DNA of 64,000 bases from CAIRTM01 sp963723235 (GCA_963723235.1 CAVRPV010000013.1:1-64000), one strand, 5' to 3'; counted from the stretch's first letter, positions 46,894 through 58,436 are shown. The notes: generated by a model from the sequence alone, not told the origin. Translations and numbers: made by a program.

Positions 46894-48143
46894 ATGCAAA
46901 AGAAACTGATGCAGATTTTTGCAGTACTGGCACTCATGCTGTTCATAGCCGCGCCGCTGTGCGCCAGGCCCTGGGGCATCGTGGCCACACAACAGGACTT
47001 CTATGCAGACAATGAATCCGACAATGAATCGATACACACCATCGACCTCGGCCAGACGCCTCCCGTGGTCTACGGCCCGTTCCTGTCAGGTGAGCTCACT
47101 GCTGGCAGGGGACCCGGCGTGTTTGACATCGCCATGATCGGCAAAAATAAGGCCCTGATTTCAACCTTCGGCGACTCACGGGTGCATTTGGTCGACCTGA
47201 GCGACCCGACAGACCCGGTGCTGCTGGGTTCCCTTGATCTGCCCTTCTTTGCAGAAGACATCGCCATTACCAAGGATGGCAAAACCGCGCTGGTGACCGA
47301 CGGCGGCTTTTCCTCAGTTGTAGCCTTCATCAATCTGAAGACCGGTACCCTGAGCACGGCCAATCTTGGTACATTGCAGGCACAGGCTGTCGACATCTCC
47401 CCGAAGAATATTGCCATATTTGCCGACTACTGGAACGGCGCGATAAACTACGGCAAGATCAACAAGGCAAGAAACGGGTTTGAGTCCGTGCAGTCCATCG
47501 CCATCTGCGACAATGGCCAATACGATAACGCGACCGACTGCTCCGGCCCCCTCGGCCGGCCGGTCAACGTGACCATTTCTCCCAACGGCCGGACGGCTCT
47601 GGTTGCGCTTTCCAACGGCGGAGCGATAGCTGTACTCGAGATCACGAAAAAAGGCGACGTAATACCGGGCAATCCCTTTATCCTGACCGGACTTCCCGGC
47701 GGCCCGCTTAGCAACGACACCCCTGAAGGCGGCAATCAGAGCATCGCCTTCAAGAATAATTCAACAGCCTATGTCGTCAGCCAGCGCATGCCTCTCCCCG
47801 GCCCGAGTGCCGTTGTGCAGGGCGGTCAGGTCGAAAACCCTGATGCTGACGGTGTGCGCCCCAATCAGCTGTCCGAGATCAACATTCTTGGTCCCGGCAG
47901 GACACAATACGTGACCGCGCGCTACACGCTTCTGAACAGCCCCACGAGCCAGCTGTTCGGCGTTGACACGCTGGCCATCTTCAACAGGCATGTACTGGTC
48001 GGCAATGCAAGCCGAGCATCGGCAACCCGTACGATAATCCCTATTACAACAACGTGGTCTACATTGACCTTGTCACCGGCGTGCTGACTCCCATTGAGCT
48101 CAACAACTACGGTCTTGCCGCCGGCGTGGCCATAAAGCCGTAA
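46894..48143 (+). CDS. Exported beta-propeller protein, paralog 2 (one frameshift)
   Basis: The signal peptide (MQKKLMQIFAVLALMLFIA) and most of the mature chain match paralog 1 closely (RPWGIVATQQDFYADNESDN, GKTALVTDGG, NAIFADYWNGAINYG). The frame breaks at about 48017, where one base is missing. The downstream frame gives IGNPYDNPYYNNVVYIDL and ends VAIKP, as in paralog 1, so the true end is 48143. The reconstruction is about 416 residues. SD AAAGGAGGAG. With paralog 1, its promoter and its terminator, it makes a tandem duplication of about 1.45 kb. Confidence 0.82.
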
Positions 48144-48178
48144 GGCAGCAGTAACAAAGCACCATACCGTGTATCACA

Positions 48179-48213
48179 CTCCCGCAGGGTGTACGCCCTG
48201 CGGGAGTTTTTTT
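48179..48213 (+). terminator. Rho-independent terminator of propeller gene 2
   Basis: CTCCCGCAGGG pairs with CCCTGCGGGAG around TGTACG, followed by seven T. It is nearly identical to the hairpin at 46715. Confidence 0.93.
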
Positions 48214-48245
48214 GCGCATACAGATCCGCACAACCTGAGTACCTA

Positions 48246-48274
48246 TTGAAGTATTATTCCTGCGGCCGTATCTG
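48246..48274 (+). promoter_or_regulatory. Weak candidate promoter of the subtilase gene
   Basis: TTGAAG (48246-48251), 17 bases, TATCTG (48269-48274). Other AT-rich -10-like words follow (TTATGTTATATTT), so the exact position is unsure. Confidence 0.35.
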
Positions 48275-48322
48275 TTTTATGTTATATTTACATAAAAAGG
48301 TGCCAAAACAGGAGGCCCATAC

Positions 48323-51100
48323 ATGCATCGCCGATCAGAACGATCATTGACCGTCATGCTCATCCGCAATACCGCGCTCATGGCCGCAATTCTTTTCGCA
48401 AGCGCAGCAGCAACTGCGGGTGGTTCGCCTGCCTTTGACGCCCGAAAACAGATTGAAAGCCTGAATGCTGTTTTGGACGTTGCACGCACCCAGAGCCTGA
48501 AAGCAAACGATACCCTGATTGACCGGGTGTATGCACGCGGCCGCCTTCCGGTTATCGTGCGGCTGAGGGACCCTGACCAGCCCTATGGTTTGTTCTCCGA
48601 CAGGTCAAGGCCACAGGGGGAAACAATCAACGGGCTGCAAAGCCTGGTGCTCGACGATATGCTTGCGCAGACTGCACGCGATGAAGCCGGGCTGCATGTC
48701 AAGCGTTTTCAATTGATTCCGGCCATGGCGTTGATGGCTGACGCTGCGGCGCTGGAGGCCCTGCTGGCCAATCCCAATGTTGTCGATATTATCGAGGACA
48801 TACCCGTTCCGCCCGCATTGCAGGACAGCGTTCCGCTGATCGGCGCAGGCCCTGACGGCTCGTTTTCCGGCTATACGGGGCAAGGACAGACTGTGGCCAT
48901 CCTTGACACCGGCGTTGACAAGAGCCACCCTTTCCTGAGCGGCAAGGTTGTGTCCGAGGCCTGCTACTCAAACTCCTACGGTGAAGGCACCTCGCTGTGC
49001 CCCGGTGGTGTCAAAGAGTCAACCTCCGTTGGTTCCGGCTTGCCATGTAATCTTGACCAATGCGATCACGGCACACATGTTGCCGGGATTGCGGCCGGCA
49101 ACGGGACTTCGTTGTCAGGCGTCGCCAAAGACGCGCACATTATCGCCATACAGATTTTCACTGGTTTTGGATCCACTATAGGCTCGTATACCGCAGACCA
49201 GATCAGTGGATTGGAACGCGTATACGCGCTGCGCACCACCTATTCGATAGCTTCGGCAAACATGAGCCTGGGCGGAACAACCACGTATGCAGAGCCATGT
49301 AATAATGAACCCCTCAAACCATACGTTGATACTCTTCGCACGGCTGGGATTGCAACCGTGATAGCCAGCGGCAACAACTCTTCTAAAAATGCCCTCAGCT
49401 CTCCCGGCTGCATCGGCAGCGCTGTCAGCGTGGGCAGCACCACGAAAACAGACGTGGTATCCGAGTTTTCCAACAGCGCGGACTTTTTGGCCCTGTTGGC
49501 GCCCGGCAGCACAATACAATCATCCGTGCCGGGAAGTTATTATTTATTAAAAAGCGGCACATCCATGGCCGCCCCGCACGTTGCCGGTGCCTGGGCGATT
49601 CTCAAGCAGGCAAAGCCCAAAGCGGATGTATCCGAGGTGCTGGGCGCGCTGCAATTCAACGGGGTGCCGATAACTGACACCCGCATCGGTGCCGGCAACA
49701 GGGTCAAGCCGAGAATCGAGGTCCAGGACGCTCTGAACAGCCTGCTTGCACCGGGTTCCTGGATTGGCTGGGATGACGGTGTGCAGACAGACGCAATCGG
49801 TCGTATCGATGGCGGAACGCTGAGCGTGGCATCGCACTGGCAGCCTGCGGACATACCCGGCGGGGGGACAATTACAAAGGTTCGCATTGGTGTTCGTGAT
49901 GTACCCGACAATGCCACTGTACAGATATGGCAGGGCAATGACTCTGCAAGCCTGGAGCTGCACTACAGCCAGGCCTTCACGCCCGCTGCCCGGCAGATCA
50001 ATGAGGTCGTGCTTGATACCCCCTATGAGATTGATGCTGCACAAGAGCTGTTTGTCGGCTGGTCGGCAACGCACAGCACCGGTGAGTTTCCTTTCGCGCT
50101 TGACGCGGCCACGAACGCGAATCAGCAGGGAAACTGGCTGCTCAATGGCACCTGGCAAAACCTAAGCACACCAGGTCTGGCCGGTGACTGGCTCATACAT
50201 GCATTTATTGACGGCACATGCTTCTCAGACGATGACTGCAGCGCTGAGAAACCCTTGTGTGCAGCCGGCATGTGTGCATCCATGCAGATCGACAAGTGCA
50301 GGGTTAAGGCCGGCAAAACCGGCAATGCCGACAGTATTGAGCTTTCGGGATCATCGGATGCCGTTGAAGCTGATTTTACTGCGGCACTGGGCGGCGTGGT
50401 TGTGGTTGCCCTGGAGGCAGAGCCCATTCCTAACCTTGAGAAAACCAAGTGGGAGTTCCCGATTGCTGCGGAGTATTTCAATAAGGGCACATACACCTCT
50501 CCAAAAATCAAACCCGCTGATAAGAACGATCCCGTAACCTCGTTTGAGATTGATACCACCAAAGGCACGATGAAGTTCTCTGCCAAAAATGTTGATCTTA
50601 CGGGTTTGCGCTGTCCGATAACCATCAGAATCAAGATCGGCGATTATGCTGCTGCGGCACTGATGGACGAGCAGATTGTCAACGGCGAGAAAAAGCCCTG
50701 CCCGCTGCCGCTTATGATGGGTGTGCATGACAGCCTTGATGTCACAAAAGTAAAGGCCAAAAAAAGCACGGCGGATGACAGCGACTCAATCTCGATGTCG
50801 GGAACATTTACCATTGACGGCGACTTTGACACGAATGAGCCGCTTATAATTACGCTTGGCGCTGACACGTTTACCGTTCCGGGAGAAAAGTTTGCTAAAA
50901 AAAACGGCTCGTTCAGTTGCAAAAGCGTTGAGAGTGGCGCCGGGCTTGTCACGGCCAAATTTGACACCATAAAGTGCGCCTACTCGATCAGCATCAAGAT
51001 CGCTGCCCTGTCTGACAGCGGGGATGTTGATTTCGGTTTGGATATCTTTGACAATCCTCTCCAAGCCTCCACCCAGATAACCCTGCCCCCTGATCCTTGA
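48323..51100 (+). CDS. Secreted subtilisin-like serine protease with duplicated C-terminal domain
   Basis: The 925-residue protein has a long signal peptide and a prodomain (about 40-155). The S8 catalytic domain has Asp195 (VAILDTGVDKSHP), His249 (HGTHVAGIAAG) and Ser414 (GTSMAAPHVAGAW). After it come a beta-sandwich region (about 490-635), a short Cys-rich piece (CFSDDDCSAEKPLC) and two repeats of about 110-120 residues. The repeats begin KCRVKAGKTGNADSIELSG and KVKAKKSTADDSDSISMSG. Their role may be cell attachment or substrate binding. SD CAGGAGG. The frame is intact, unlike its neighbours. Confidence 0.9.
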   Translation: MHRRSERSLTVMLIRNTALMAAILFASAAATAGGSPAFDARKQIESLNAVLDVARTQSLKANDTLIDRVYARGRLPVIVRLRDPDQPYGLFSDRSRPQGETINGLQSLVLDDMLAQTARDEAGLHVKRFQLIPAMALMADAAALEALLANPNVVDIIEDIPVPPALQDSVPLIGAGPDGSFSGYTGQGQTVAILDTGVDKSHPFLSGKVVSEACYSNSYGEGTSLCPGGVKESTSVGSGLPCNLDQCDHGTHVAGIAAGNGTSLSGVAKDAHIIAIQIFTGFGSTIGSYTADQISGLERVYALRTTYSIASANMSLGGTTTYAEPCNNEPLKPYVDTLRTAGIATVIASGNNSSKNALSSPGCIGSAVSVGSTTKTDVVSEFSNSADFLALLAPGSTIQSSVPGSYYLLKSGTSMAAPHVAGAWAILKQAKPKADVSEVLGALQFNGVPITDTRIGAGNRVKPRIEVQDALNSLLAPGSWIGWDDGVQTDAIGRIDGGTLSVASHWQPADIPGGGTITKVRIGVRDVPDNATVQIWQGNDSASLELHYSQAFTPAARQINEVVLDTPYEIDAAQELFVGWSATHSTGEFPFALDAATNANQQGNWLLNGTWQNLSTPGLAGDWLIHAFIDGTCFSDDDCSAEKPLCAAGMCASMQIDKCRVKAGKTGNADSIELSGSSDAVEADFTAALGGVVVVALEAEPIPNLEKTKWEFPIAAEYFNKGTYTSPKIKPADKNDPVTSFEIDTTKGTMKFSAKNVDLTGLRCPITIRIKIGDYAAAALMDEQIVNGEKKPCPLPLMMGVHDSLDVTKVKAKKSTADDSDSISMSGTFTIDGDFDTNEPLIITLGADTFTVPGEKFAKKNGSFSCKSVESGAGLVTAKFDTIKCAYSISIKIAALSDSGDVDFGLDIFDNPLQASTQITLPPDP

Positions 51101-51449
51101 GTTCAGGCAACAACCGATCCCTTGCGGGAAGCGCATATGTGTGCCACAACATATTGACAGGCCGGCACATGTCCGCACAATAACCTGTTTCCGCAGTCCG
51201 AATCGGCCCGCCACAGCATCACACAGGTACGACGAGAGAATAATAATAAGCCATGAATCCGCTCAAGATTCCGCGGGCGATTCCGATGAAACTAACACTG
51301 GTTCCGGGCACAACCGTGCCTGATACAAATAGTTCATCTTTTTAAGACCGTATCCGGAAGGACCATTGAAAAACAGCAGGGTGTTTCTCAACCTAAAGCA
51401 TTTGATTATGCGACACGAAATCGCGCAATACACTGAAAGGAGCACAGTA
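51101..51449 (+). promoter_or_regulatory. Gap upstream of the gluzincin gene, weak promoter candidate
   Basis: TTGACA at 51154-51159 is followed after 17 bases by a poor -10 (ACAATA). I see no gene or terminator in these 349 bases; the subtilase gene has no clear hairpin after its stop. Confidence 0.3.
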
Positions 51450-53826
51450 ATGCAGAACAGCGAGGGCCTCTTGAAAAAAACAACCTTTATAACGGCATTG
51501 GTGCTTGTTGTGCTTAATGGCATGCCCGTTTCCTCTTTTGCGTTCCGGAATCCGAACCAGGACCCGCAGGATATCGTTCAGCCACAGGGTCCCGCATCAA
51601 TCCAGCAGAACGGTTTCCCGGCTGCCGGCAGTCCGGTTGCCGAGCCAAAGAGCCCGGGTAACATCGACACGTCCGGCAATGAAGCCGCTGCAGTCCTGAC
51701 ATCCGGTGAAATCGGGATGACGAGTCCGGCAGCAGCCGCCCTGAGCGAATCAAGCGGTTTTCAGACCTTCAACAGCAGCAACGGCAACCAGTGGCAGGCG
51801 ACGTTCAGCGCTGAAACCGGCCGTGTAAAGCGTCTCTACGGCAGCGCGTCCAGGCCCTACAGCGGCACCCCGGAGAATGCCGCAGGCGAGTTTCTGAAAA
51901 GCGCTCACACGCTGTTCGGATTGCAAGGAGATCTCTCTGACCTCAGGATACAGAAAACCAGCCAGACACCCCGGCAACAGCATGTCAGATTTCAGCAAAC
52001 CCTCAACGGCGTAGACATTCAAGGCGCGCAGATCATTGTGCACAGCGACCTGAAGGGGAGCGTGACCATGGTACAAAACAACTGCCTTGAGGGAATCAAG
52101 CCTGTTAACCAGGATGTGCTTACGCTGGAGGCCGCCCGTACCATTGCCGAAAACGATCTCAAGGCAAAACTGGGATCAAAGGCGACACTGCTGGAATCCA
52201 GCGCCAAAAAACTGCTTATACCCAGCAAGGGCCAATACCGGTATATCTGGAAAATATCCACGCCCACGCGGAACCCCTGGGCACAGTGGGTGTATCACGT
52301 AGACGCGGCAAACGGTGAAATCCTGTACAGTGCAGACGAAATTTTCTACTTACAAGACGGCACAGGACGGGCCTACCTCAACAACGACCAACGGTGGCTC
52401 AACAAAATAAGCACGGTCAAACTCTATGACTTGTATACAACCGATGATGGCGAGCTTGAGGGACTTCTCAAGGGCTTGCGCGCAAGTGTCTATGATAATA
52501 ATTTTGATTATGCCTATGCACCCAAACTCAATTTCTCCTACGACCCGCTTGTAGACAAAGCCTATTTTGACCAGGCCCAGGCCTACTATCAGCACAACGC
52601 CGCATGGGAATGGTGGCAGAAATATGTCATAAAAACATACGGGCCCGGAAACATGAACAATTTTAATACCTTATCCCTGCCGGTCATTGTCAATGTCGAT
52701 GAAGTGTATGACGCGGACGGCGCACCCTATCCGTTTTGCAATGCATTTTATGATATGCCGTGTACCAAGACCTCGGTTTAGGATTGCTGCCGGCGGTTGT
52801 GTATGGAAACGAGAACACCTGCCCCTGGATGAACGAAGACTTTGTGGTTGACACCGATATCATCCGCCACGAGTATACGCACGCGATCATGGACTGGGCC
52901 GGGCCCGGTTTTGCCGAGCAGTTCGGCGGTGAAGTAAACGGCTATGGCCGCTCAATGGGCGAGGGAAATGCAGACTGGTACGCCTTCCAGGCCTCCGGCA
53001 AATCCGCTATCGGTTATGTTACGTTTGCTCCCGACGGCTTGCGCAATATCAATAATAACAGAAGGTATCCCTATGATGTCGATTATCCTGATTCCCTGTA
53101 TCCCACTGACAATGATTCAGACTGCGGCGGCAAATCTATAACGCTGCCCGAGGAACACTATACCGGCGAAATCTGGGGCGGATATCTCTATGACCTCTCC
53201 CGCGTGCTGGGGAAAAGCGCCCTTAAGTTTGTCTATCCATCCTCATTCTATTTCTCCACGGACGGCGGACACAGGGACGGATACCCTGATTTCGTTGACG
53301 CCATCAGGGCGCAAAAAGACGCAGAGTTTGCCAGGACCGGAGGCAAAAACAAGCTGTTCCTCAAGGCATTCGGTTCCATGGTAAGCCGCGGCTTTATTCG
53401 GGCCCTGCCGGATTCGGATATATACTCGAGCCATGCGACTATTTCGGCACCGGGGCCTACGGCATTGATGAGCGCGACTACCTGGCCCTGGAAGCCCCGC
53501 TGAAACTCAAAACCCCTGCCAATATGCTGGTCTCAGGTGATAAACATGAGTACCCGGTCGAGGCACTCGGAGGCATGCTCCTGAGTGCCAAGGTGTCCGC
53601 CAAGACGGGGGGCCTGAAGGCGCCCGTCATACAGCTGTATACGATAGACGGATCGCTGTTAGCTGAGGTTAATTACAGTTCCAATACGACCGTCACAAAG
53701 GCAGCCCTGACATACACCCTGCCTTCAGACGGGACATATGTTGTCCGGGTGTCCGGCATGAATTCGCATCCGGCACAGGGTTACTATACCTTCGAGCTAA
53801 CCGTGCAGGCCCCCAAAATTAAGTAA
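51450..53826 (+). CDS. Secreted gluzincin metalloprotease, M36/M4-like, with FTP and PPC domains (two frameshifts)
   Basis: The reconstruction is about 792 residues. A signal peptide is followed by an FTP/PepSY-type prodomain (LKSAHTLFGLQGDLSDLRI, RFQQTLNGVDIQGAQIIVHSD) and PepSY-like TLEAARTIAENDLKAKLG. The catalytic domain has HEYTHAIMD (zinc His and Glu) and MGEGNADWYAF, whose Glu fits the third zinc ligand of M36-type fungalysins. A C-terminal PPC-like domain follows (EYPVEALGGMLLSAKV, GTYVVRVSG). The breaks are at about 52759 (before YQDLGLGLL) and 53430 (before DYFGTGAYGIDERDY). SD AAAGGAG at the chosen start 51450. It forms a secreted-protease pair with the subtilase. Confidence 0.85.
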
Positions 53827-53857
53827 TCGCTTCCACTCTCAATGTTAACAACACACG

Positions 53858-53888
53858 GCAAGCGCCCGGAATCACTCCGGGCGCTTGC
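53858..53888 (+). terminator. Terminator-like hairpin after the gluzincin gene
   Basis: GCAAGCGCCCGGA pairs fully with TCCGGGCGCTTGC around a 5-base loop; the following T run is short. Confidence 0.75.
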
Positions 53889-53978
53889 TTATGTACCACT
53901 CCTTGCTCTTCCCCCTCGAAAATCACTTTTCCCATACCTGTAAGCCGGTACCCGGATATCGTCACTGTCATGTTCTTA

Positions 53979-54007
53979 TTGACAAACGCCTTTCCCGGTC
54001 CTATGCT
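53979..54007 (+). promoter_or_regulatory. Sigma70 promoter of the AsmA/DUF748 gene
   Basis: TTGACA (53979-53984), 17 bases, TATGCT (54002-54007), about 100 bases before the start codon. Confidence 0.72.
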
Positions 54008-54110
54008 TTTGTTCAGGCAAGCGGATTATCATAACATCTGCATGCACAGAAGCAGCCTGCTCCATCAACAAAGCTTAACAGGACCTGAATCCCTAAATGG
54101 AGGTAGATCC

Positions 54111-57010
54111 ATGCGCCGAGTTGGTAAGGTTTTTCTGTGGTCAGGAATTGCTGTGCTTGTGCTTGCACTGTTTTTCGCCTTCGGTTTGCCGGCAATCCTG
54201 CGATCCGTGCTTGAAAGCCAGCTTACAAAAAACCTGCACCGTCCGGCAACAGTTGCGGCGGTAAAGCTCAATCCTTTTACCCTGTGCCTGAGCGTTGAGG
54301 GTCTCACAATCCGGGAACCGGACGACAGTGCGGTGTTCGTCTCCTTTGAGCGCCTGTTTGTCAATGCTGAAATCGCATCGCTGTTCAAAAAAGGGCTTGT
54401 TCTCCGCGAGGTGGCCCTGACACAGCCCCATGTCCGCGTAGTGCGCGCGGAAGAAAACCGCTACAATTTTACAGATATGCTGCCTGCCGAAGACGCGCAG
54501 CCTGAAGTAAAAGATGAGCAGCCGGGAACGCCCTTCCTGTTCTCCGTTGCCAACATACAGCTCATCGGCGGCTCGGTCGAATTTGACGACCGGCCCCTGA
54601 AGACCGTTCACCGGGTTTCAGCCATCGACATCGGCCTGCCCCTGATCTCAAATTTCAATCAATATGTTGACGTATTCGTTCAACCCTCGTTTTCCGCGAC
54701 AATCAACGGCAAGCCATTCAACCTTAACGCTCAGACAAAACCATTTGCCGACTCGCTTGAAACAGACTCTTGACCTGAATCTTTCCGATCTGGAGCTGTC
54801 GCAGTATCTGGCCTATGTGCCTGCAAAGCTCAATTTTAAAATGACCTCCGGCCGGCTGAACACGAAACTGAAGTTGCGTTATACCCAGAATCCCGGCAGC
54901 ATTGACGAGATCAGGGTCACAGGCAGCCTCGGCCTTGCGGACCTTGTCCTCACAGGTCTTGACGACAGCCCCCTGCTCGGCATTCCCTCCCTGTCAGTCT
55001 CAGGCATTGCCTGCGCCCTTGACAAACGCGAGCTTGTCATTGACGACATTGCCCTGAAGGGCCTAAGCCTCGCCCTTCTCGCGCGAAAAGGACGGCACGT
55101 ATTGCTGAAGCAACTTGTTGCCGAGTGATGATACCGCAGCGGAAAAACCGGCTAAAGCCCGAAGAGGATACGGATTCCGATGCGGCATGGTCCGTCCGGT
55201 CAAAAAATTCAACTCCAACGGCAGCCGCAGTAAGCTTTGACGACCTGATGCCGCCGAAGCCCGCCCGGTTCAAAATCGATAATTTTGATGTCTCGCTTGC
55301 CAATATCTCGACAGCGGAGACACCCCGCTGATATTGACCTTGCCTGCCGAATAAACGATGATGCAGCGCTCGGCATCAAGGGCACATTCGCGCTTGCGCC
55401 TCCGGTCGGCAAAACTGACATTGATTTGAGCGGACTTGATATCCGCATCGTGCAGAACTATCTGCCCGACACACTGCTTGTCACCCTCAACAGCGGCACG
55501 CTCGGCCTCAAAGGCGGCATTGATTTCAAAGACCGGCGATACGACCCATCTGTCAGTGGCAGGGACGACATTCGCCTGAAGGACGTTGCCGCAGGCCGCA
55601 GGGGCGCCAAAGAGGATCTGCTGAAGTTTTCCTCACTTGAGCTGAAGTCAATGCGCGCCGGCAATGCGCCGCTGGCCATTGACATTAAAACCGTCAACCT
55701 GGCAGGCCTGTTCCTGCGCACGGTTGTGGAGCCGGACGGCACATTCAACCTGGCGTCGCTGAGCGCCGCGCCTGGAAGGCACAGGAGAAGCCCGCAACGC
55801 CCCCGGCAAAGGACGAGCCGCCGCCACGTATAAACATCGGCACCATCGTGCTTGCAAAGGGGCAGGATTCAATTCACCGACAAAAGCATCACGCCCCGCT
55901 ACAGCACCGAGCTTAGCCGATATTAACGGCCGCATCAGCGGCATTTCAAACAAAGCCGACTCAAAGGCCGATATCCGCCTCAATGCCAAACTTAACCGCT
56001 ATGCCCCTCTTGCTGTAAGCGGAACCCTGCAGCCGCTGCAGGAGAAGCTGAATGCGGATGTGAAGATTACATTCGACAATATCGAGCTGAGTCCGTTTAC
56101 GCCTTATTCAGGCAAGTTCATCGGCCGCATGGTTGACAAGGGCAAGCTCTCCCTTGATTTGAACTACACGATACAGCAGAATCAGCTCACATCGCAGAAC
56201 AAATTCTTTATCGACCAGCTCACCCTCGGCGAGAAAGTCGACAGCCCGGATGCAACCGGACTGCCGGTCGGGCTGGCCATCTCACTGCTGAAAAACCGCA
56301 AAGGTGAGATCGACCTTGATCTGCCCGTATCCGGCAGCTTTGACGATCCGGCGTTCCGGGTCGGTAAAGTCATCCTGCAGACACTCGTGAATCTTCTGGA
56401 AAAAGCAGCCACATCTCCCTTTGCCCTTGTCGGGGCGCTGATCCCTGGCGGCGGTGATATCAGCACACTGACATTTCCCTGCGGCACGTCGCAGCTCGAC
56501 GATGAAGCCCGCAAAAAGCTGGATGTCATCGCGGGCCTGCTCAAAGACAAAGAAGGGTTGCGCCTTGAAATCCAGGGCCGGGGATCAAAAGAACCCGACT
56601 TGGAGGGCCTGCGCCGGGAGCAAATGCTTCTCAGAATCAAACGGCAGAAGTTCGAAGACATGAGCAGACGCGAACGCGAAGGCAGTACAGCCGAGCAGGT
56701 GGTGATCAAAGACGATGAATTTGAAGACTATCTGTGGAAGGCATATAAGGACGAAAAATTTGAAAAGCCCGGGGGGTTGCTGGGCAGGACAAAACGACTG
56801 CCCGCCGACGAGATGGAGCGGCTCATGCTTGCAAACATGCCGGCCGACGACGATGACGTAAGCGAGCTTGCGGAGCAGCGGGGCCTTGCCGCAAAAGAGT
56901 ACCTGAGTGAAACAGCCGGGGTGTCAGCCGAGCAGCTGTTTATTGTCGGCGCGCGCGTGGAACCCTCAGGCGCTGCGGCGGACTGCGCGGCCGCATTCAC
57001 GCTGAAATAA
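54111..57010 (+). CDS. AsmA-like DUF748 protein with OmpA-like C-terminus (multiple frameshifts)
   Basis: The reconstruction is about 965 residues. It has an N-terminal membrane anchor (FLWSGIAVLVLALFFAFGL) and repeated AsmA-type strands (VKLNPFTLCLSVEGLTIREPD, LDLNLSDLELSQYLAYVPAKL, IDLSGLDIRIVQNYLPD, FDNIELSPFTPYSGKFIGRM). The C-terminus resembles an OmpA peptidoglycan-binding fold (CGTSQLDDEARKKLDVIAGLL, RLEIQGRG). Such proteins sit in the envelope and may help lipid transport between membranes. At least six breaks occur (about 54763, 55123, 55165, 55320, 55770, 55862, 55912), most explained by one extra base. SD GGAGG. Sequence errors or real decay cannot be told apart here. Confidence 0.75.
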
Positions 57011-57019
57011 AACCGCATA

Positions 57020-57048
57020 TTGACATGCAGTATCCTCCGGTATATAGT
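57020..57048 (+). promoter_or_regulatory. Sigma70 promoter of the Cys-rich secreted protein gene
   Basis: TTGACA (57020-57025), 17 bases, TATAGT (57043-57048), 100 bases before the start codon. Confidence 0.8.
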
Positions 57049-57148
57049 TTTGCATTGTAAAAATACATTCAAATCAGGAGAACCTGCGGCTCTTTTCTCA
57101 TGTAAACAAATTTTTCACAAATACCCACACAACCCAAGGAGACAGCGC

Positions 57149-58372
57149 ATGAAACACTCACGACCCTCAAACGCCTTTTTGACAGCCTGCGTTCTGGCGG
57201 TGCTGGCGGCATGTCCATATGCGACATGGGCCCAGGTGCCGACCATCAGCTCCCCGGATGGCGAGTTTGTCGCCGCACAGCTCGATGTTCCGTCCGCAGA
57301 CCGGCCCAGCGCCGACGTCCTCTGGGACCAACCCCTGAGCGGTTCCAATACAAATGCGTATGTCACTCAGATTTTCCCGGATTATCCCGGCAGTTCATCC
57401 TTTCTTGCAGATGACTTCACCAACACTCAAAATTGGATTATTACTTCGATATTCGTTCCTGGAGATGGGTTTAACGGTTTTTCCACAATGTACAATGCGA
57501 ACTCGCTCAACTGGTATATCTATGCCGATGACAACGGCACGCCTGCCGGAGAGCCTCTGGGCGGCGGCAGCGCCCCGTTTTGGTCGCTTTCGCTTACCTT
57601 GGATAATCCGCAAATAATTGTTACCCCAGGAACCAACGGCTATCCAAGCAACACGCTGCTTGAGCTTGCCACGCCCATTAACCTGCCGCCCGGAACCTGG
57701 TGGCTGATATTTTATCCGGAGCTTTGGTTTGCAGGAGGAGGCCAGTACGGTCGTCAGCTTACAGACACCATATACCGCGACGGCGCCATGTTTATAAATC
57801 CCGGCGGCGCTTTTGGGGTTGGAACCGCCTGGCAGTCAATCAGTGCTATAGCAAACGCACCGTATGACCTGGCATTCAGGCTGGAGGGAGCTGCCGGGTG
57901 CGAGACCGATAATGAGTGCGATGACGGACTGTACTGCACGGGCGTTGAGACCTGCGACAACGGAACCTGCGTCGCAACCGGCGATCCCTGCGGTGAAGGC
58001 AGCCCCGTATGCGATGAGGACAACGGCACCTGCGTGGAATGCCTCACGGACGACAACTGCAGCGCAGGCCAGTTCTGCGATGAGGGCATCTGCCGCTTCC
58101 CGTGCGAACTGTTTATCAAATACAAAGAAATCCGCGCGGAGAAACTGACCAAAGACAGAAAATGGGTATTCTTCATCACCGGCGGGGAAGACTTCGACCT
58201 GTTCGGCCAGATCGATCTCGGCCCGATAACATGGGATAAAGTCAAATTCAGCAAGAAAAAAAATATGCTGCAGATTAAGGCCACCGTTCCTGCCGGACTT
58301 GAGCCGGGCGCTTACCCGGTCAGCGTCGGCGAGTGCTCAGGCGAAATCATCGTCACCGGCAACGATATATAA
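57149..58372 (+). CDS. Exported Cys-rich protein with the conserved C-terminal module
   Basis: The 407-residue protein has a signal peptide (FLTACVLAVLAACPYATWA). A beta-rich domain of about 230 residues follows (FLADDFTNTQNWIITSIFVPG, LNWYIYADDNGTPAGEPLGG, PPGTWWLIFYPELWF), the kind seen in surface proteins that bind polymers. Then comes a Cys-rich segment (CETDNECDDGLYCTGVETC). The C-terminal module of about 85 residues starts at CELFIKYKEIRAEKLTK and ends VSVGECSGEI. SD AAGGAG 5-6 bases before the start. The frame is intact. No enzyme motif seen. Confidence 0.82.
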   Translation: MKHSRPSNAFLTACVLAVLAACPYATWAQVPTISSPDGEFVAAQLDVPSADRPSADVLWDQPLSGSNTNAYVTQIFPDYPGSSSFLADDFTNTQNWIITSIFVPGDGFNGFSTMYNANSLNWYIYADDNGTPAGEPLGGGSAPFWSLSLTLDNPQIIVTPGTNGYPSNTLLELATPINLPPGTWWLIFYPELWFAGGGQYGRQLTDTIYRDGAMFINPGGAFGVGTAWQSISAIANAPYDLAFRLEGAAGCETDNECDDGLYCTGVETCDNGTCVATGDPCGEGSPVCDEDNGTCVECLTDDNCSAGQFCDEGICRFPCELFIKYKEIRAEKLTKDRKWVFFITGGEDFDLFGQIDLGPITWDKVKFSKKKNMLQIKATVPAGLEPGAYPVSVGECSGEIIVTGNDI

Positions 58373-58402
58373 CGCCGCGCTTTAACACAACGCTGCACCC
58401 AC

Positions 58403-58436
58403 AGGCAGGGCCCGCATACGGCCCTGCCTTTTTTTG
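58403..58436 (+). terminator. Rho-independent terminator of the Cys-rich secreted protein gene
   Basis: AGGCAGGGCC pairs with GGCCCTGCCT around a short loop, followed by seven T. Near-identical hairpins occur at 61708 and 62849. Confidence 0.93.
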
